From: Planomicrobium soli
GTDB taxonomy: Bacteria; Bacillota; Bacilli; Bacillales_A; Planococcaceae
Reading direction: 5' to 3'
DNA length: 64,000 nucleotides
NCBI RefSeq assembly: GCF_003014655.1
Contig: NZ_PYAT01000004.1
Span: forward strand, 62,001-126,000
Made by a program: the position numbers and the translations under genes. Below are positions 10,647-20,961 of this stretch, one piece after another; the stretch's first letter is position 1, and the number at the start of each line of letters is the position of its first letter. The notes below the pieces were generated by a model. The model did not search any database. It worked only from the letters and a program-made list of their open reading frames with translations, and had not been told where the DNA came from.

Positions 10647-11006
10647 ATGAAAACGATCTTAATTGTAGACGATCAGCCGGGCATCCGGCTTTTATTGGAT
10701 GAAGTATTTTCGCTGGAAGGTTTTCACACCGTTACAGCCGGAAATGGAAGAGAGGCGCTGCAGAAAGCTGGGGAAGCCCGTCCCGATATGGTTCTTCTGG
10801 ATATGAAAATGCCTGGAATGGATGGCATAGAAATATTAAAAAGACTAAAACAGCAACAGCAAGATTTGAAAGTCATGATGATGACTGCATACGGTGAACT
10901 GGATTTGATTGAAGAATCGATTACGTGTGGAGCAGTCCGATATTTCACGAAACCCTTCGATGTTTTTGAGGTTCGGGACGCCGTAAAGACCTTATTGAAA
11001 GACTAA
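10647..11006 (+). CDS. spo0F: Sporulation-initiation phosphotransferase Spo0F-like single-domain response regulator, 119 aa
   Basis: A stand-alone receiver domain with no output domain. Acidic pocket residues are Asp8 and Asp9, the phospho-acceptor is Asp52 in LLDMKMPGMDG, and Thr80 and Lys102 (FTKPFD) complete the active site. In Bacillus, Spo0F passes phosphate from sensor kinases to Spo0B in the sporulation phosphorelay. Position between ywjG and fbaA is that of spo0F. Because sporulation genes are missing elsewhere in this window, it may serve another phosphotransfer path here. GAAAGGGTGA lies upstream of the start. Confidence 0.9.
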   Translation: MKTILIVDDQPGIRLLLDEVFSLEGFHTVTAGNGREALQKAGEARPDMVLLDMKMPGMDGIEILKRLKQQQQDLKVMMMTAYGELDLIEESITCGAVRYFTKPFDVFEVRDAVKTLLKD

Positions 11007-11038
11007 TAGTTTCAGCAGTGGCGAAGGTACAGGGTTTT

Positions 11039-11047
11039 TGTTATGAT
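11039..11047 (+). promoter_or_regulatory. Possible extended -10 promoter for fbaA
   Basis: TGTTATGAT is an extended -10 element about 45 bp before the GTG start of fbaA. No good -35 box is seen. Confidence 0.45.
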
Positions 11048-11091
11048 AGTATGGATATTTACATTCTATCTAGGCTTAGGAGGAATTTAGT

Positions 11092-11949
11092 GTGGCGTTA
11101 GTTTCAATGAAAGAAATGATGATTAAAGGTAAAGAGGAAGGCTATGCAATTGGCCAATTTAACTTAAATAACCTTGAGTTTACTCAAGCAATTCTCCAAG
11201 CAGCACAAGAAGAAAGTTCTCCGGTAATTTTAGGGGTATCTGAAGGAGCTGCCCGTTATATGGGCGGATTCACCACTGTAGTACATATGGTGAAGGGCTT
11301 GATGCATGATTATAAGATCACAGTTCCTGTGGCAATTCACTTGGACCATGGCTCGAGCTTTGAAAAGTGCAAGGAAGCAATTGACGCTGGTTTTACTTCA
11401 GTCATGATTGATGCATCCCATCACTCATTCGAAGAAAACGTAGAAATCACAAAACAAGTTGTAGAATATGCGCACCAAAACGGTGTATCTGTTGAAGCTG
11501 AATTGGGAACAGTCGGCGGACAAGAAGACGATATTATCGCTGACGGCGTAATCTACGCAGATCCTCAGGAATGCAAGCAATTAGTTGAGCAAACAGGCAT
11601 TGACTGCCTAGCTCCGGCTTTAGGTTCAGTTCATGGTCCTTACAAAGGCGAACCAAACTTAGGATTCAAAGAAATGGAAGAAATTTCTCAGCTTTGCGAC
11701 GTGCCGCTTGTTTTGCACGGAGGCACTGGAATTCCGTTGAAAGATATTCAACGTTCTGTTTCTCTAGGCACAGCGAAAATCAACGTCAATACTGAAAACC
11801 AGATTGCCTCTGCAAAAGCTGTGCGCGAAGCATTGGCTAAAGATTCGGAAATGTACGACCCACGCAAATACTTGACGCCTGCGCGTGACGCAATCAAAGC
11901 GACAGTAATCGGCAAGATGCGTGAATTCGGCAGTTCAAACAAAGCATAA
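11092..11949 (+). CDS. fbaA: Class II fructose-1,6-bisphosphate aldolase, 285 aa
   Basis: Zinc-dependent aldolase of glycolysis and gluconeogenesis that cleaves fructose-1,6-bisphosphate to DHAP and glyceraldehyde-3-phosphate. Metal and substrate motifs are visible: [13 protein letters not shown] (zinc His and catalytic Asp), [25 protein letters not shown] and LHGGTGIP. The start is GTG at 11092 with AGGAGG at 11078-11083. It lies between spo0F and the transaldolase gene, the usual Bacillales order, and is closed by a hairpin at 11977-12014. Confidence 0.97.
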   Translation: MALVSMKEMMIKGKEEGYAIGQFNLNNLEFTQAILQAAQEESSPVILGVSEGAARYMGGFTTVVHMVKGLMHDYKITVPVAIHLDHGSSFEKCKEAIDAGFTSVMIDASHHSFEENVEITKQVVEYAHQNGVSVEAELGTVGGQEDDIIADGVIYADPQECKQLVEQTGIDCLAPALGSVHGPYKGEPNLGFKEMEEISQLCDVPLVLHGGTGIPLKDIQRSVSLGTAKINVNTENQIASAKAVREALAKDSEMYDPRKYLTPARDAIKATVIGKMREFGSSNKA

Positions 11950-11976
11950 ACCAAATTACCATGATGAATGGGATGA

Positions 11977-12014
11977 AGAAGAGAAGCGTCCGACAGGTCT
12001 CTTCTCTTTTTTTC
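11977..12014 (+). terminator. Terminator after fbaA
   Basis: AGAAGAGA pairs with TCTCTTCT around a 13-base loop, followed by CTTTTTTTTC. Confidence 0.75.
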
Positions 12015-12055
12015 AAAGTTGAATAGTTGAAATTGATTTTATAGGAGGAGATTCA

Positions 12056-12706
12056 ATGAAGTTTTTTATTGATACAGCTAATTTCGATGAAATCAAAGAA
12101 GCCCACTCTTGGGGCATCCTTTCCGGGGTTACGACCAACCCTTCGCTAGTCGCAAAAGAAAAGAACGTGTCTTTCCATGACCGCTTGAAAGAAATCGCTG
12201 CTCTAGTAGACGGTTCGATCAGCGGGGAAGTAATTTCACTCGACGCAGAAGGCATGATCCAAGAAGGCCGGGAACTGGCAGCTTTAGCGCCAAATATCAC
12301 GGTTAAATTGCCGATGACGCCGGACGGCTTGAAAGCTTGTGCTGTTTTAGCTGGTGAAGGCAAGAAAGTCAATGTAACACTGATTTTCAACGCCAACCAA
12401 GCGCTATTGGCGGCTCGCGCTGGAGCGGCTTACGTTTCTCCTTTCCTTGGCCGCCTGGATGATATTGGCCATAACGGAATGGATTTGATCTCCACCATTT
12501 CAACTATTTTTGCTATCCATGACATCAAAGCAGAAATCATTGCTGCTTCGATTCGCCACCCTCAACATGTTACTGAAGCTGCGTTGAATGGGGCACATAT
12601 CGGCACGATGCCGTATAAAGTAATAAAACAATTATTCCACCACCCGTTGACTGACAAAGGAATTGAAGCATTCTTGGCTGATTGGGAAAAACGCTCTGCC
12701 GAGTAA
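12056..12706 (+). CDS. tal: Transaldolase / fructose-6-phosphate aldolase-like protein, 216 aa
   Basis: Short (about 215 residue) transaldolase subfamily with [24 protein letters not shown], the Schiff-base lysine in [11 protein letters not shown] and [15 protein letters not shown]. It transfers a dihydroxyacetone unit between sugar phosphates in the pentose phosphate pathway, or acts as F6P aldolase; B. subtilis YwjH is the positional match. AGGAGGAG precedes the start. It is followed at 116 bp by murA-1 with no terminator between them. Confidence 0.92.
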   Translation: MKFFIDTANFDEIKEAHSWGILSGVTTNPSLVAKEKNVSFHDRLKEIAALVDGSISGEVISLDAEGMIQEGRELAALAPNITVKLPMTPDGLKACAVLAGEGKKVNVTLIFNANQALLAARAGAAYVSPFLGRLDDIGHNGMDLISTISTIFAIHDIKAEIIAASIRHPQHVTEAALNGAHIGTMPYKVIKQLFHHPLTDKGIEAFLADWEKRSAE

Positions 12707-12822
12707 TGGATTCAGTAAAACTTCAACAAGCAAATAACTTTGTTTGGCGAAGTTTAACTAATCGAACTTTTACAGGCATTCGTTTGCCCGGAAAAGTGGG
12801 ACCAAAGGAGAAAGTGGATTTG

Positions 12823-14121
12823 ATGGACGTATATAAAATAAAAGGCGGCAACCGCTTATCAGGCACAATCAAAGTAAATGGGGCTAAAAACAGCGCAGTA
12901 GCATTGATTCCTGCCTCAATATTGGCTAATTCACCAGTAAATATTGAAGGGTTGCCAGAGATTTCTGATGTCTGGACACTGAAAAATATCTTAGAAGAAA
13001 TTGGCGGAGAAGTGACATTTGAAGATGGAAACATGAGCATTGATCCGACCAATATGATCGACATGCCTTTGCCGAATGGCAATGTTAAAAAACTTCGCGC
13101 TTCTTATTATATGATGGGAGCGATGCTTGGCCGATTTAAACATGCGGCGATCGGCCTTCCAGGAGGCTGCTTCCTTGGGCCCCGCCCGATCGATCAGCAC
13201 ATCAAAGGCTTTGAGGCGCTCGGCGCAAAAGTGACGAATGAACACGGAGCGATTTATTTGCGCGCCGATGAATTGCGTGGTGCAAAGATTTATCTTGACG
13301 TTGTCAGCGTTGGAGCAACAATCAATATCATGCTTGCGGCTGTTTTAGCCAAAGGGCAAACGGTTATTGAAAATGCTGCGAAAGAACCTGAAATCATTGA
13401 TGTTGCTACGCTTCTAACCAATATGGGAGCGAAGATCAAAGGCGCCGGAACAAACATTATCCGCATCGACGGCGTAGAAGAATTGCATGGGACAAAACAT
13501 ACAATTATTCCTGACCGGATTGAAGCGGGCACATTCATGATTATGGCAGCCGCTGCTGGTGACGGAATTACAATTGATAATGTTATTCCTTTCCATATGG
13601 AAGCATTAACAGCGAAATTGCGTGAAATGGGCGTTGACGTTCAAGAAGGCGAGGAATCGATTTACATTCCGAAATCAAAAGGGTTAAAGGCGATTGATGT
13701 AAAAACTCTTGTCTATCCTGGATTTGCGACAGATTTGCAACAGCCGTTTTCAGTACTGATGACGCAGGCGGAAGGTTCTTCGATGATTACCGACACCATC
13801 TACTCGGCGCGCTTTAAGCATATCGACGAATTGCGCCGTATGAATGCAAGCGGAAGAGTAGAAGGAAGAGCGGCTATCATTACAGGACCAACTCCGCTTA
13901 CAGCAGCTACTGTAGTAGCGTCTGATTTGCGGGCCGGAGCTGCACTTGTCATTGCAGGATTAATGGCACAAGGCGAGACGGAAATCCGCGAAATCTACCA
14001 TATTGAACGTGGTTATTCCGCAATTATTGAAAAGCTGCAAGGACTTGGTGCAGACATTCGGAGAGAGACAATCGATCCGGTGGCAAGCATGAATTCAAAG
14101 TCGGCGCAAGATGCAAACTAA
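12823..14121 (+). CDS. murAB: UDP-N-acetylglucosamine 1-carboxyvinyltransferase (MurA paralogue 1, MurAB/MurZ position), 432 aa
   Basis: First committed step of peptidoglycan synthesis: enolpyruvyl transfer from PEP to UDP-GlcNAc. The PEP-reactive Cys is at about residue 116 in [15 protein letters not shown], and the nucleotide-sugar site includes [17 protein letters not shown] near the N terminus. The ATG at 12823, with AAGGAG at 12805-12810, is taken as start; TTG at 12820 is equally spaced. A longer ORF from 12682 would overlap tal and is rejected. A second murA is at 35940. glpX, found here in B. subtilis, is absent and rho follows. Confidence 0.95.
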   Translation: MDVYKIKGGNRLSGTIKVNGAKNSAVALIPASILANSPVNIEGLPEISDVWTLKNILEEIGGEVTFEDGNMSIDPTNMIDMPLPNGNVKKLRASYYMMGAMLGRFKHAAIGLPGGCFLGPRPIDQHIKGFEALGAKVTNEHGAIYLRADELRGAKIYLDVVSVGATINIMLAAVLAKGQTVIENAAKEPEIIDVATLLTNMGAKIKGAGTNIIRIDGVEELHGTKHTIIPDRIEAGTFMIMAAAAGDGITIDNVIPFHMEALTAKLREMGVDVQEGEESIYIPKSKGLKAIDVKTLVYPGFATDLQQPFSVLMTQAEGSSMITDTIYSARFKHIDELRRMNASGRVEGRAAIITGPTPLTAATVVASDLRAGAALVIAGLMAQGETEIREIYHIERGYSAIIEKLQGLGADIRRETIDPVASMNSKSAQDAN

Positions 14122-14314
14122 CTTCTATTAGCTTTTGAATCTGTGCTACAATTGCGGAGGTAGATTCAAAGAGGAATGGAAGAGCTGCGATGTAATCTCT
14201 TTGAAAAGCCAACTTTGTTGGTTACATGAGTAAAAGTTGATATTGCGTGTGGTGCAAAATAGCGAGACAGCAACAAACAACTGATTTCACAAACGATTTA
14301 CAATAATACTTCCT

Positions 14315-14345
14315 GAGTCCGGCGTTCTGCCGGGCTCCTTCTTTA
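14315..14345 (+). terminator. Hairpin upstream of rho (terminator or leader attenuator)
   Basis: GAGTCCGGC and GCCGGGCTC form a 9-bp stem with one G-T pair and loop GTTCT, followed by a weak T-rich tail CTTCTTTAAAG. It lies 67 bp before rho, so it could end murA transcription or attenuate rho. Confidence 0.6.
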
Positions 14346-14411
14346 AAGAACTTCCAAAACTTATCTATCCTCATCTTTTAAATCCTATAAAATAAGAGTG
14401 GTGTCTGACTT

Positions 14412-15695
14412 ATGGCTACAATAACAATTTCCTCATTGGAAAACATGACGCTAAAAGAGCTTTACACTTTAGCAAAAGAATACAAACTGACAAATTACAG
14501 CAAATTAACGAAAAAAGAATTGATTTTTGCCATTTTGAAAACGCGCGCCGAACAAGAAGGCTTTTTCTTTATGGAAGGTGTACTGGAAATTATTCCATCA
14601 GAAGGTTTTGGGTTCCTAAGGCCGATCAATTATTCCCCAAGTTCGCAAGATATTTATATTTCCGCCTCTCAAATCCGGCGGTTCGATTTGCGGAACGGCG
14701 ATAAAGTATCAGGAAAAGTGCGTCCGCCGAAAGAAAATGAACGCTATTTCGGTTTGTTGCAGGTAGAAGCGGTAAACGGGGAAGATCCTGAAGTTGCAAA
14801 AGAACGCGTCCATTTCCCTGGACTTACTCCGCTTTATCCAGACCGCCACATCCGTTTAGAAACAACCCCTAAGCATTTGTCGACACGGATTATGGATCTT
14901 GTGGCGCCTGTCGGTTTTGGGCAGCGTGGTTTGATTGTTGCTCCTCCAAAAGCAGGTAAAACGATGCTATTGAAAGAAATCGCCAATTCGATTACCACAA
15001 ACCATCCGGAAGCGGAACTGATTGTCCTGTTGATTGATGAGCGTCCGGAAGAAGTGACTGATATTGAACGGTCAGTTGATGCAGATGTAGTATCATCCAC
15101 ATTTGACGAAGTTCCGGAAAACCATGTTAAAGTGGCCGAACTTGTCTTAGAGCGTGCTATGCGCCTAGTTGAACACAAACGCGACGTCATTATTTTGATG
15201 GATTCCATTACACGTCTTGCTCGAGCATATAATTTGGTTATTCCGCCAAGTGGGCGTACACTATCAGGCGGAATAGATCCAGCAGCGTTTCACCGGCCGA
15301 AGCGCTTTTTCGGAGCAGCCCGCAATATAGAAGAAGGCGGAAGCCTGACGATTCTTGCCACCGCTTTGGTAGAAACCGGTTCCCGGATGGACGAAGTGAT
15401 ATATGAAGAATTTAAAGGCACTGGCAATATGGAGCTGCACTTGGATCGCAGCCTTGCAGAACGCCGTGTTTTCCCGGCTCTTGATATTCGACGCTCAGGT
15501 ACACGTAAAGAAGAGTTGCTTATAGAGCGCCCCCAGCTGGATAAACTGTGGGCGATCCGCAATACGTTTTCCGATTCGCCTGATTTCGGGGAGCGCTTCT
15601 TGAAAAAGCTTGGCCAAACAAAGACGAACGAAGAGTTTTTCGATCAGTTGAATACTGAAATGAAAGCCCACCGAAACAGCAAAAAGATGATTTAA
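14412..15695 (+). CDS. rho: Transcription termination factor Rho, 427 aa
   Basis: Hexameric RNA-dependent ATPase that terminates untranslated transcripts. It has the N-terminal Rho domain ([20 protein letters not shown]), the RNA-binding cold-shock-like domain with [20 protein letters not shown], and an ATPase core with P-loop [10 protein letters not shown] and [11 protein letters not shown]. Length matches Bacillus Rho. The Shine-Dalgarno region (AGAGTGGTG) is modest. The 290-bp upstream space contains a hairpin that could serve autoregulation. Confidence 0.97.
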   Translation: MATITISSLENMTLKELYTLAKEYKLTNYSKLTKKELIFAILKTRAEQEGFFFMEGVLEIIPSEGFGFLRPINYSPSSQDIYISASQIRRFDLRNGDKVSGKVRPPKENERYFGLLQVEAVNGEDPEVAKERVHFPGLTPLYPDRHIRLETTPKHLSTRIMDLVAPVGFGQRGLIVAPPKAGKTMLLKEIANSITTNHPEAELIVLLIDERPEEVTDIERSVDADVVSSTFDEVPENHVKVAELVLERAMRLVEHKRDVIILMDSITRLARAYNLVIPPSGRTLSGGIDPAAFHRPKRFFGAARNIEEGGSLTILATALVETGSRMDEVIYEEFKGTGNMELHLDRSLAERRVFPALDIRRSGTRKEELLIERPQLDKLWAIRNTFSDSPDFGERFLKKLGQTKTNEEFFDQLNTEMKAHRNSKKMI

Positions 15696-15699
15696 ATAG

Positions 15700-15728
15700 T
15701 TGCAATCTGCTTTGGAATTTGATAAGAT
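15700..15728 (+). promoter_or_regulatory. Promoter for rpmE
   Basis: TTGCAA (15700-15705) and TAAGAT (15723-15728) are separated by 17 bp. About 120 bp of leader follows before rpmE and includes a CGGC..GCCG hairpin near 15762-15777. A ribosomal-protein L31 leader is possible but not demonstrated. Confidence 0.65.
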
Positions 15729-15849
15729 TATACAAGTGAATTAAATCAGCGCTATTGCATATACGGCCTAAAGAGCCGTGTAAGGCAATGGTAAAATAGA
15801 TACTAATAAACTCTGTTCCAGATGGTTCAGGGCAGGAGGAGAAAACACT

Positions 15850-16065
15850 ATGAAAACAGGTATTCACCCAGATTACAAATTAGCAACAGTAACTTGCTCT
15901 TGCGGCAACTCGTTCCAAACGGGCTCTGTAAAAGAAAACATCAATGTTGAACTTTGCTCAGAGTGCCACCCATTCTACACTGGACGCCAAAAATTTGCTT
16001 CTGCAGACGGCCGCGTAGACCGTTTCAACAAAAAATACGGCCTCAAAGAAGAAATCAACCAGTAA
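15850..16065 (+). CDS. rpmE: 50S ribosomal protein L31, zinc-binding (C+) type, 71 aa
   Basis: Short basic ribosomal protein of the large subunit. The Cys pattern CSCG near residue 16 and [10 protein letters not shown] near residue 36 marks the zinc-binding form, usually replaced by a paralogue when zinc is scarce. AGGAGGAG precedes the ATG. It follows rho and is closed by a terminator. Confidence 0.97.
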   Translation: MKTGIHPDYKLATVTCSCGNSFQTGSVKENINVELCSECHPFYTGRQKFASADGRVDRFNKKYGLKEEINQ

Positions 16066-16073
16066 TCAAAAAA

Positions 16074-16116
16074 TATACCTGCCTGGCGCGAAAACGCAAG
16101 GTGGGTATTTTTTTTC
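16074..16116 (+). terminator. Terminator after rpmE
   Basis: ATACCTGCCT pairs imperfectly with AGGTGGGTAT, followed by eight T residues. Confidence 0.8.
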
Positions 16117-16334
16117 GTTTTAATCAGCAAAAAAAGTGGTTTACATAGAGATAAAAAGCGGTTTTTCCACAAGATTTTAGGTATGATAAAGAAAAACTGC
16201 GTTCATTGGAATCTTTATTTCAGGTCGCGCCATTTGGGCTTTTATGGAAAGCTATGATCCACTGGGCTAGCGGAAAACACGCTTAACGTTAAAGTGGAAT
16301 AAATTGAAAAAGTGTTTGAAAGGGGTCTCTACTT

Positions 16335-16928
16335 ATGTACGTCATGAAACAATCTGGATGGGTTGAATTGATATGCGGAAGCATGTTTTCTGGGAAATCG
16401 GAAGAGTTGATCCGCCGTGTCCGCCGTACCCAATTTGCCAAACAAAAAATTGCGGTATTTAAACCGAAAATTGATAACCGGTACAGCGAAGAAGCGGTCG
16501 TTTCGCATAACGGCACTTCTGTTATCGCCATGCCTATTGAACATAGCAACGAAATTTGGAAATACGTAAACGATGATTACGACGTTATTGCCATCGATGA
16601 AGCCCAGTTTTTTGACGAGGAAGTGGTTGAAAATGTCCAAAAATTGGCGAACCATGGATTCCGGGTCATTGTAGCGGGACTTGACCAAGACTTCCGCGGA
16701 CGTCCATTCGGACCGATGCCGATTCTTTTATCAATTGCCGAGCAAGTGACGAAATTGCAGGCGGTCTGTACAGTGTGCGGATCTCCGGCAAGCCGTACGC
16801 AGCGTTTGATTGATGGAAGGCCTGCAGGGTCAGACGATCCGACTATTCTAGTAGGGGCTTCAGAAGCTTACGAACCGCGCTGCCGTCACCATCACGAAGT
16901 GCCTGCGGGCGTTACCATAACCAAATAA
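16335..16928 (+). CDS. tdk: Thymidine kinase (type II), 197 aa
   Basis: Phosphorylates thymidine in pyrimidine salvage. The P-loop is [14 protein letters not shown], the DEAQ-type motif is [11 protein letters not shown], and the lasso region carries the structural zinc site as CTVCG and later CRHHH. The ATG at 16335 (MYVMKQSGW) matches the family N terminus and follows AAAGGGG. It lies between rpmE and prfA as in Bacillus. Confidence 0.97.
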   Translation: MYVMKQSGWVELICGSMFSGKSEELIRRVRRTQFAKQKIAVFKPKIDNRYSEEAVVSHNGTSVIAMPIEHSNEIWKYVNDDYDVIAIDEAQFFDEEVVENVQKLANHGFRVIVAGLDQDFRGRPFGPMPILLSIAEQVTKLQAVCTVCGSPASRTQRLIDGRPAGSDDPTILVGASEAYEPRCRHHHEVPAGVTITK

Positions 16929-16980
16929 TAAATGAGGATATATTAATATGTATAAGTTGAACTTAAGAATCATCATTTCA

Positions 16981-17090
16981 TACACCGCTTCGGGCGCTTT
17001 GGGCATGGCTCCCGCCATGAGCCGAGAAAACCACTCGTCTCATTGCTCCGCCTAGCCCCTGGACGCGCCGGCGCTAGGTAAGCTCATTAA
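16981..17090. repeat. GC-rich intergenic repeat related to family B
   Basis: Contains CATGGCTCCCGCCATG, a small perfect hairpin, and GGACGCGCCGGCGCTAGG. Read on the minus strand, GGGGCTAGGCGGAGCAATG resembles the inner part of family B near 39768. With family A copy 2 it fills the tdk-prfA gap, which has no gene of its own. Confidence 0.5.
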
Positions 17091-17122
17091 ACTCTATCCG
17101 TTTTGACAGTGCTATCTAAGAT

Positions 17123-17243
17123 ATGGAGCAAAACAGCGGAGACGCCTGCGGGAAAGCGAGACAGCCGAGACCCCGCAGGGAGCAAAGCGACTGAGGAGGC
17201 TTGGCGCTCGCCCGCGGCAAGCGCAGCTGTTTTATGGAATATC
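17123..17243 (+). repeat. Dispersed GC-rich intergenic repeat, family A copy 2
   Basis: ATGGAGCAAAACAGCGGAG at the left and GCGCAGCTGTTTTATGGAAT at the right, with GACAGCCGAGACCCCGCAGG and GGCTTGGCGCTCGCCCGC between. It shares at least four landmark blocks with 1512-1692. Confidence 0.8.
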
Positions 17244-17306
17244 GATAGTGAAAGATTATTAGTCAACTTATTATAGAAGGAACTTAAAAGAAATAGAGGT
17301 GGAACC

Positions 17307-18380
17307 ATGTTTGACCGATTACAGGCTGTTGAAGATCGCTATGACCGCTTAAACGAATTATTAAGTGATCCTGCAATTGTCAGCGATACTAACAAGCTGC
17401 GTGAATATTCCAAAGAACAATCTGATTTGCAAGAAACGGTAGAAGCTTATCGCGAATATAAAGACTTAACTTCCCAATTGAACGATGCGAAAGCAATGTT
17501 TGACGATAAATTGGATACAGAGATGCGTGAAATGGTTAAAGAAGAAGTCAATGAGCTTGAAACGCAGTTGGCGCAAGTTGAAGCGCGTCTCCATATCTTA
17601 TTAATTCCGAAAGACCCAAATGACGATAAAAACGTCATCATGGAAATTCGTGGCGCAGCAGGCGGGGACGAAGCGGCATTATTTGCAGGCGACCTTTACC
17701 GCATGTATAGCCGTTATGCTGAATCAAATGGCTGGAAAGTGACGATCATGGATTCCAATCCAACGGGTCTTGGCGGATTCAAAGAATTGGTGTTCATGGT
17801 GACCGGAAAAGGCGCATATTCAAAGTTGAAATATGAAAATGGTGCTCACCGTGTTCAACGGGTACCTGAAACCGAATCGGGCGGACGCATCCATACATCT
17901 ACTGCAACCGTTGCTTGTTTACCGGAAGTGGAAGAAGTGGAAGTGGAAATACACGATAACGATATACGTGTGGATACGTACGCTTCATCTGGAGCAGGCG
18001 GCCAATCGGTAAACACGACCATGTCTGCTGTCCGCTTGACACACATTCCGACCAATACGGTTGTAACGTGCCAGGATGAAAAATCCCAGATCAAAAATAA
18101 AGCAAGCGCAATGAAAGTGCTGCGTGCCCGCGTCTATGACAAGTTTCAGCAAGAAGCACAAGCGGAATACGATGCTGTTAGAAAATCCGCGGTAGGTACC
18201 GGCGACCGTTCTGAACGGATTCGGACTTATAACTTCCCTCAGAATCGCGTAACCGACCATCGCATTGGCTTGACTATCCAAAAGTTGGATCAAATTCTGC
18301 AAGGCAAGATGGAAGAAATCATTGAAGCGCTTGTTGTAGAAGAGCAATCTGCGAAAATGGAAAGTTTGAACAATGACTGA
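17307..18380 (+). CDS. prfA: Peptide chain release factor 1, 357 aa
   Basis: Recognises UAA/UAG and triggers peptide release. The GGQ catalytic motif is in [12 protein letters not shown], and the codon-recognition tripeptide has the RF1 form P-E-T in [15 protein letters not shown] coiled N-terminal domain spans about residues 1-100. GAGGTGG precedes the ATG. It overlaps prmC by 8 bp; PrmC methylates the GGQ glutamine, so the pair is functionally coupled. Confidence 0.98.
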   Translation: MFDRLQAVEDRYDRLNELLSDPAIVSDTNKLREYSKEQSDLQETVEAYREYKDLTSQLNDAKAMFDDKLDTEMREMVKEEVNELETQLAQVEARLHILLIPKDPNDDKNVIMEIRGAAGGDEAALFAGDLYRMYSRYAESNGWKVTIMDSNPTGLGGFKELVFMVTGKGAYSKLKYENGAHRVQRVPETESGGRIHTSTATVACLPEVEEVEVEIHDNDIRVDTYASSGAGGQSVNTTMSAVRLTHIPTNTVVTCQDEKSQIKNKASAMKVLRARVYDKFQQEAQAEYDAVRKSAVGTGDRSERIRTYNFPQNRVTDHRIGLTIQKLDQILQGKMEEIIEALVVEEQSAKMESLNND

Positions 18381-19230
18381 TAAAATATTAATTTTCGAGG
18401 CCCTTAATGGGGCTTCTTCTTTTTTAAAGGAAAACGGCAGAGAAGAAGCGGTAGCCCGTCTTCTTCTCCAGCATGAACTTGGATTGTCGCATGCGGGGCT
18501 TCTTGCATCAATGCGTGAAGAAATGGATAGGGACGCATTCAACCGTTATTGGCAAAGGATCGAGCATCATGCTGCAGGGACCCCGGTTCAGCATTTAACA
18601 GGTTACGAGGAATTTTATGGCAGAAGTTTCGCGGTCAACGAACATGTATTGATTCCGCGACCGGAAACAGAAGAACTCATTGAAGAAGCTTTGCGGCTAA
18701 TTGCTCTTTACTTTCCAGAGAAAAAGATTAAAATTGCTGATATCGGCACAGGAAGCGGCATTATTGCAGTAACAATGAAATGCGAAATTCCCGAAGCGGC
18801 TGTTACGGCCACAGACATATCGGATCAAGCCCTGCATATGGCTAAGAAAAATGCCGAGGGCCAAAGAGCGGATGTTACTTTTTTACAAGGCGATTTAACG
18901 GAGCCGCTGAATGGTGAAACTTGGGATATGATCTTATCCAATCCACCTTATATCGCATATGCGGAAGCCACGGAATTATCGGACAGTGTCCGCGATTTTG
19001 AACCGCACTTAGCATTGTTTGCGGATAATAACGGGCTGGCTTTATACGAGAAAATGGTAAAACAGCTGCCGGAATTGTTGAAAAAACCAGGAATTATCGG
19101 TTTTGAAATTGGTTATGCACAAGGAGAAGCGGTTAAGAACATGTTAAAAGCCGCATTTCCTGAAGCGAATGTATATGTAAAAAAAGATATCAACAAAAAA
19201 GACCGAATGGTTTTTTGCGTTAACATCTAA
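18373..19230 (+). CDS. prmC: Release factor glutamine methyltransferase, 285 aa
   Basis: SAM-dependent N5-glutamine methyltransferase acting on the GGQ motif of RF1/RF2. The SAM motif [16 protein letters not shown], the catalytic LSNPPYIAY and an N-terminal helical domain are present. It overlaps the end of prfA. In sporulating Bacillus spoIIR follows immediately; here only 87 bp separate it from tsaC. Confidence 0.96.
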   Translation: MTDKILIFEALNGASSFLKENGREEAVARLLLQHELGLSHAGLLASMREEMDRDAFNRYWQRIEHHAAGTPVQHLTGYEEFYGRSFAVNEHVLIPRPETEELIEEALRLIALYFPEKKIKIADIGTGSGIIAVTMKCEIPEAAVTATDISDQALHMAKKNAEGQRADVTFLQGDLTEPLNGETWDMILSNPPYIAYAEATELSDSVRDFEPHLALFADNNGLALYEKMVKQLPELLKKPGIIGFEIGYAQGEAVKNMLKAAFPEANVYVKKDINKKDRMVFCVNI

Positions 19231-19260
19231 TTGAGGATAAAATGTTGATAATTCATGAAA

Positions 19261-19283
19261 GTTATCCCCTGGCCGGGGATAAC
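19261..19283. other. Perfect 9-bp hairpin between prmC and tsaC
   Basis: GTTATCCCC, TGGCC loop, GGGGATAAC. No T-run follows, so it is not a typical terminator and may affect processing. It occupies the place where spoIIR lies in Bacillus. Confidence 0.7.
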
Positions 19284-19317
19284 TTCGAAGAAACCAAGAA
19301 TAATAGGAGATGTTCAC

Positions 19318-20310
19318 ATGGAGACGAAAACCATTCTTGTGGATAAATATGCTGACAGTGAAGGAAGTTATTCACAAGCTGTGGAAATGTTGAAGAATGG
19401 GGAAGTAGTTGCTTTTCCGACGGAGACAGTCTATGGATTAGGGGCAGTTGCAACCAATGCAGAAGCGGTCGATAAAATTTTTAAAGCAAAAGGCCGGCCT
19501 GCCGACAATCCGTTGATTGTCCATGTCGATTCGAAAGAAACGGCTCTTGAATACGTATTGAACGTCACTCAAAAAGCAGAAAAATGCATGGACGCTTTTT
19601 GGCCAGGTGCATTGACGCTGATAATGAATGCAAAACCGGACACATTTGCCAGTAATGTAACAGCAGGTCTCGACACCGTAGGAGTTCGGGTGCCGGACCA
19701 TCCTGTAGCATTAAAGCTATTGCAACAACTGAAAATGCCGGTTGCGGCACCAAGCGCAAATACAAGCGGCAAGCCGAGTCCGACTCTGGCTGAGCACGTT
19801 TTTCACGACATGAATGAAAAGATTCCTTTAGTATTGGACGGAGGAGCCACAGCAATCGGGATTGAATCGACTGTCCTTGATATGACATGTGAACCGCCCT
19901 GCATTTTGCGGCCAGGGCAAGTGACAAAAGAGCAGATTGAGGAAGTTATCGGAATGGTCCGGTCATCTTCGGATATCAAAGGAAATGCACCAAAATCCCC
20001 AGGTATGAAATACTTGCATTATGCACCGGAAGCCCCGGTTTATCTAATAGAAGAAGATGCCCGATTGATTGAAAGGGCAATTGCTCATATCCATAATGAA
20101 GGAAAGAAAGTGGCAGTTTTAAGCCATCATGATTTTCCAAGTGCAGATTTTGATTTTCCATTATCTGCAGAAACACTTTATAACAGTCTTCGGAAATGCG
20201 ATATGATTGATGTAGATATTATATTGGCTGCCGTTTCCTCTGATAAAGAAAAAGATATTGCTGTCTTGAACCGACTGGAAAAAGCGGCTGACCATAAATG
20301 GTTTAGTTGA
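19318..20310 (+). CDS. tsaC: L-threonylcarbamoyladenylate synthase (Sua5/YwlC family), 330 aa
   Basis: Makes threonylcarbamoyl-AMP from threonine, bicarbonate and ATP for the tRNA t6A37 modification. The YrdC domain shows VVAFPTETVYGLGA, KAKGRPADNPL and AAPSANTSGKPSPT. The extra C-terminal Sua5 domain (from about residue 210) begins after SPGMKYLHYAPEAP. The ATG at 19318 follows AGGAG at 19305-19309; the longer ORF from 19255 includes the hairpin and has no site. It lies 23 bp before ywlE. Confidence 0.95.
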   Translation: METKTILVDKYADSEGSYSQAVEMLKNGEVVAFPTETVYGLGAVATNAEAVDKIFKAKGRPADNPLIVHVDSKETALEYVLNVTQKAEKCMDAFWPGALTLIMNAKPDTFASNVTAGLDTVGVRVPDHPVALKLLQQLKMPVAAPSANTSGKPSPTLAEHVFHDMNEKIPLVLDGGATAIGIESTVLDMTCEPPCILRPGQVTKEQIEEVIGMVRSSSDIKGNAPKSPGMKYLHYAPEAPVYLIEEDARLIERAIAHIHNEGKKVAVLSHHDFPSADFDFPLSAETLYNSLRKCDMIDVDIILAAVSSDKEKDIAVLNRLEKAADHKWFS

Positions 20311-20333
20311 ACTCTTAAAAAAGGGGGTGCAAA

Positions 20334-20768
20334 ATGAAGATTTTCTTTGTGTGTACTGGAAATACTTGCCGGAGCCCAATGGCTGAAGCTATTTTGGCTG
20401 CGAAAGGATCGTCAGGGATTGAAGTGCGTTCTGCAGGTATTTTTGCAGGCGCGGCTCCTTTATCCGAAAATGCCCAAGCTGTATTGGCTGAACAGAACAT
20501 TGCATTTTCGCATATGGCTAAACCGGTCAAGCCGGAAGATGTGCAATGGGCGAATCTGATTTTAACCATGACAGCCGGCCATCGAAATATTTTAATGCAA
20601 AGCTATCCTGAAGCGGCCAGCAGAATCTATACGTTAAAGGAATTTGTTGACGGCTCAAGAGAAGATGTCTCTGACCCATATGGCGGTTCTTTATCAACGT
20701 ACCGACAAACCTTTGATGAGCTGAACCAATTGATTGATAAACTCGTCGATAAAATAGAAAAAGAATAA
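20334..20768 (+). CDS. ywlE: Low-molecular-weight phosphatase, probable protein-arginine phosphatase YwlE, 144 aa
   Basis: The P-loop is VCTGNTCRSPMAE with nucleophile Cys7, Arg13 and Thr11. Thr at that position is the known feature that makes YwlE prefer phospho-arginine to phospho-tyrosine. The acid Asp is in DVSDPYGGS. YwlE reverses McsB arginine kinase marks that direct proteins to ClpCP. AGGGGGTG precedes the start. mntP (ywlD), usually between ywlC and ywlE in B. subtilis, is absent. Confidence 0.93.
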   Translation: MKIFFVCTGNTCRSPMAEAILAAKGSSGIEVRSAGIFAGAAPLSENAQAVLAEQNIAFSHMAKPVKPEDVQWANLILTMTAGHRNILMQSYPEAASRIYTLKEFVDGSREDVSDPYGGSLSTYRQTFDELNQLIDKLVDKIEKE

Positions 20769-20772
20769 CGGG

Positions 20773-20819
20773 AAAGCAGAAGCTGATTGTGAGATCACAG
20801 GCAGCCCTGCTTTTTTCTT
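20773..20819 (+). terminator. Terminator after ywlE
   Basis: AAAGCAG (20773-20779) pairs with CTGCTTT (20807-20813), followed by TTTCTTTTG. Confidence 0.75.
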
Positions 20820-20961
20820 TTGCGTATAAAATGGTCTATGAAGATGAAAATGGCTATAACCTTGCATTCTAGGCTTTTAAGCGTAAAAATGATAGAATTA
20901 AAAAAAGTAGATGTGCGCCTAGAGTGCTGTCAGCTAAACAGATTAGAAAAGAGGGCTTTTC

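Noticed and set aside
15729-15849. Specific riboswitch or L31-leader call upstream of rpmE
   Set aside because: A leader of suitable length and a hairpin exist, but I could not confirm the defined consensus by eye, so it is only mentioned with the promoter.
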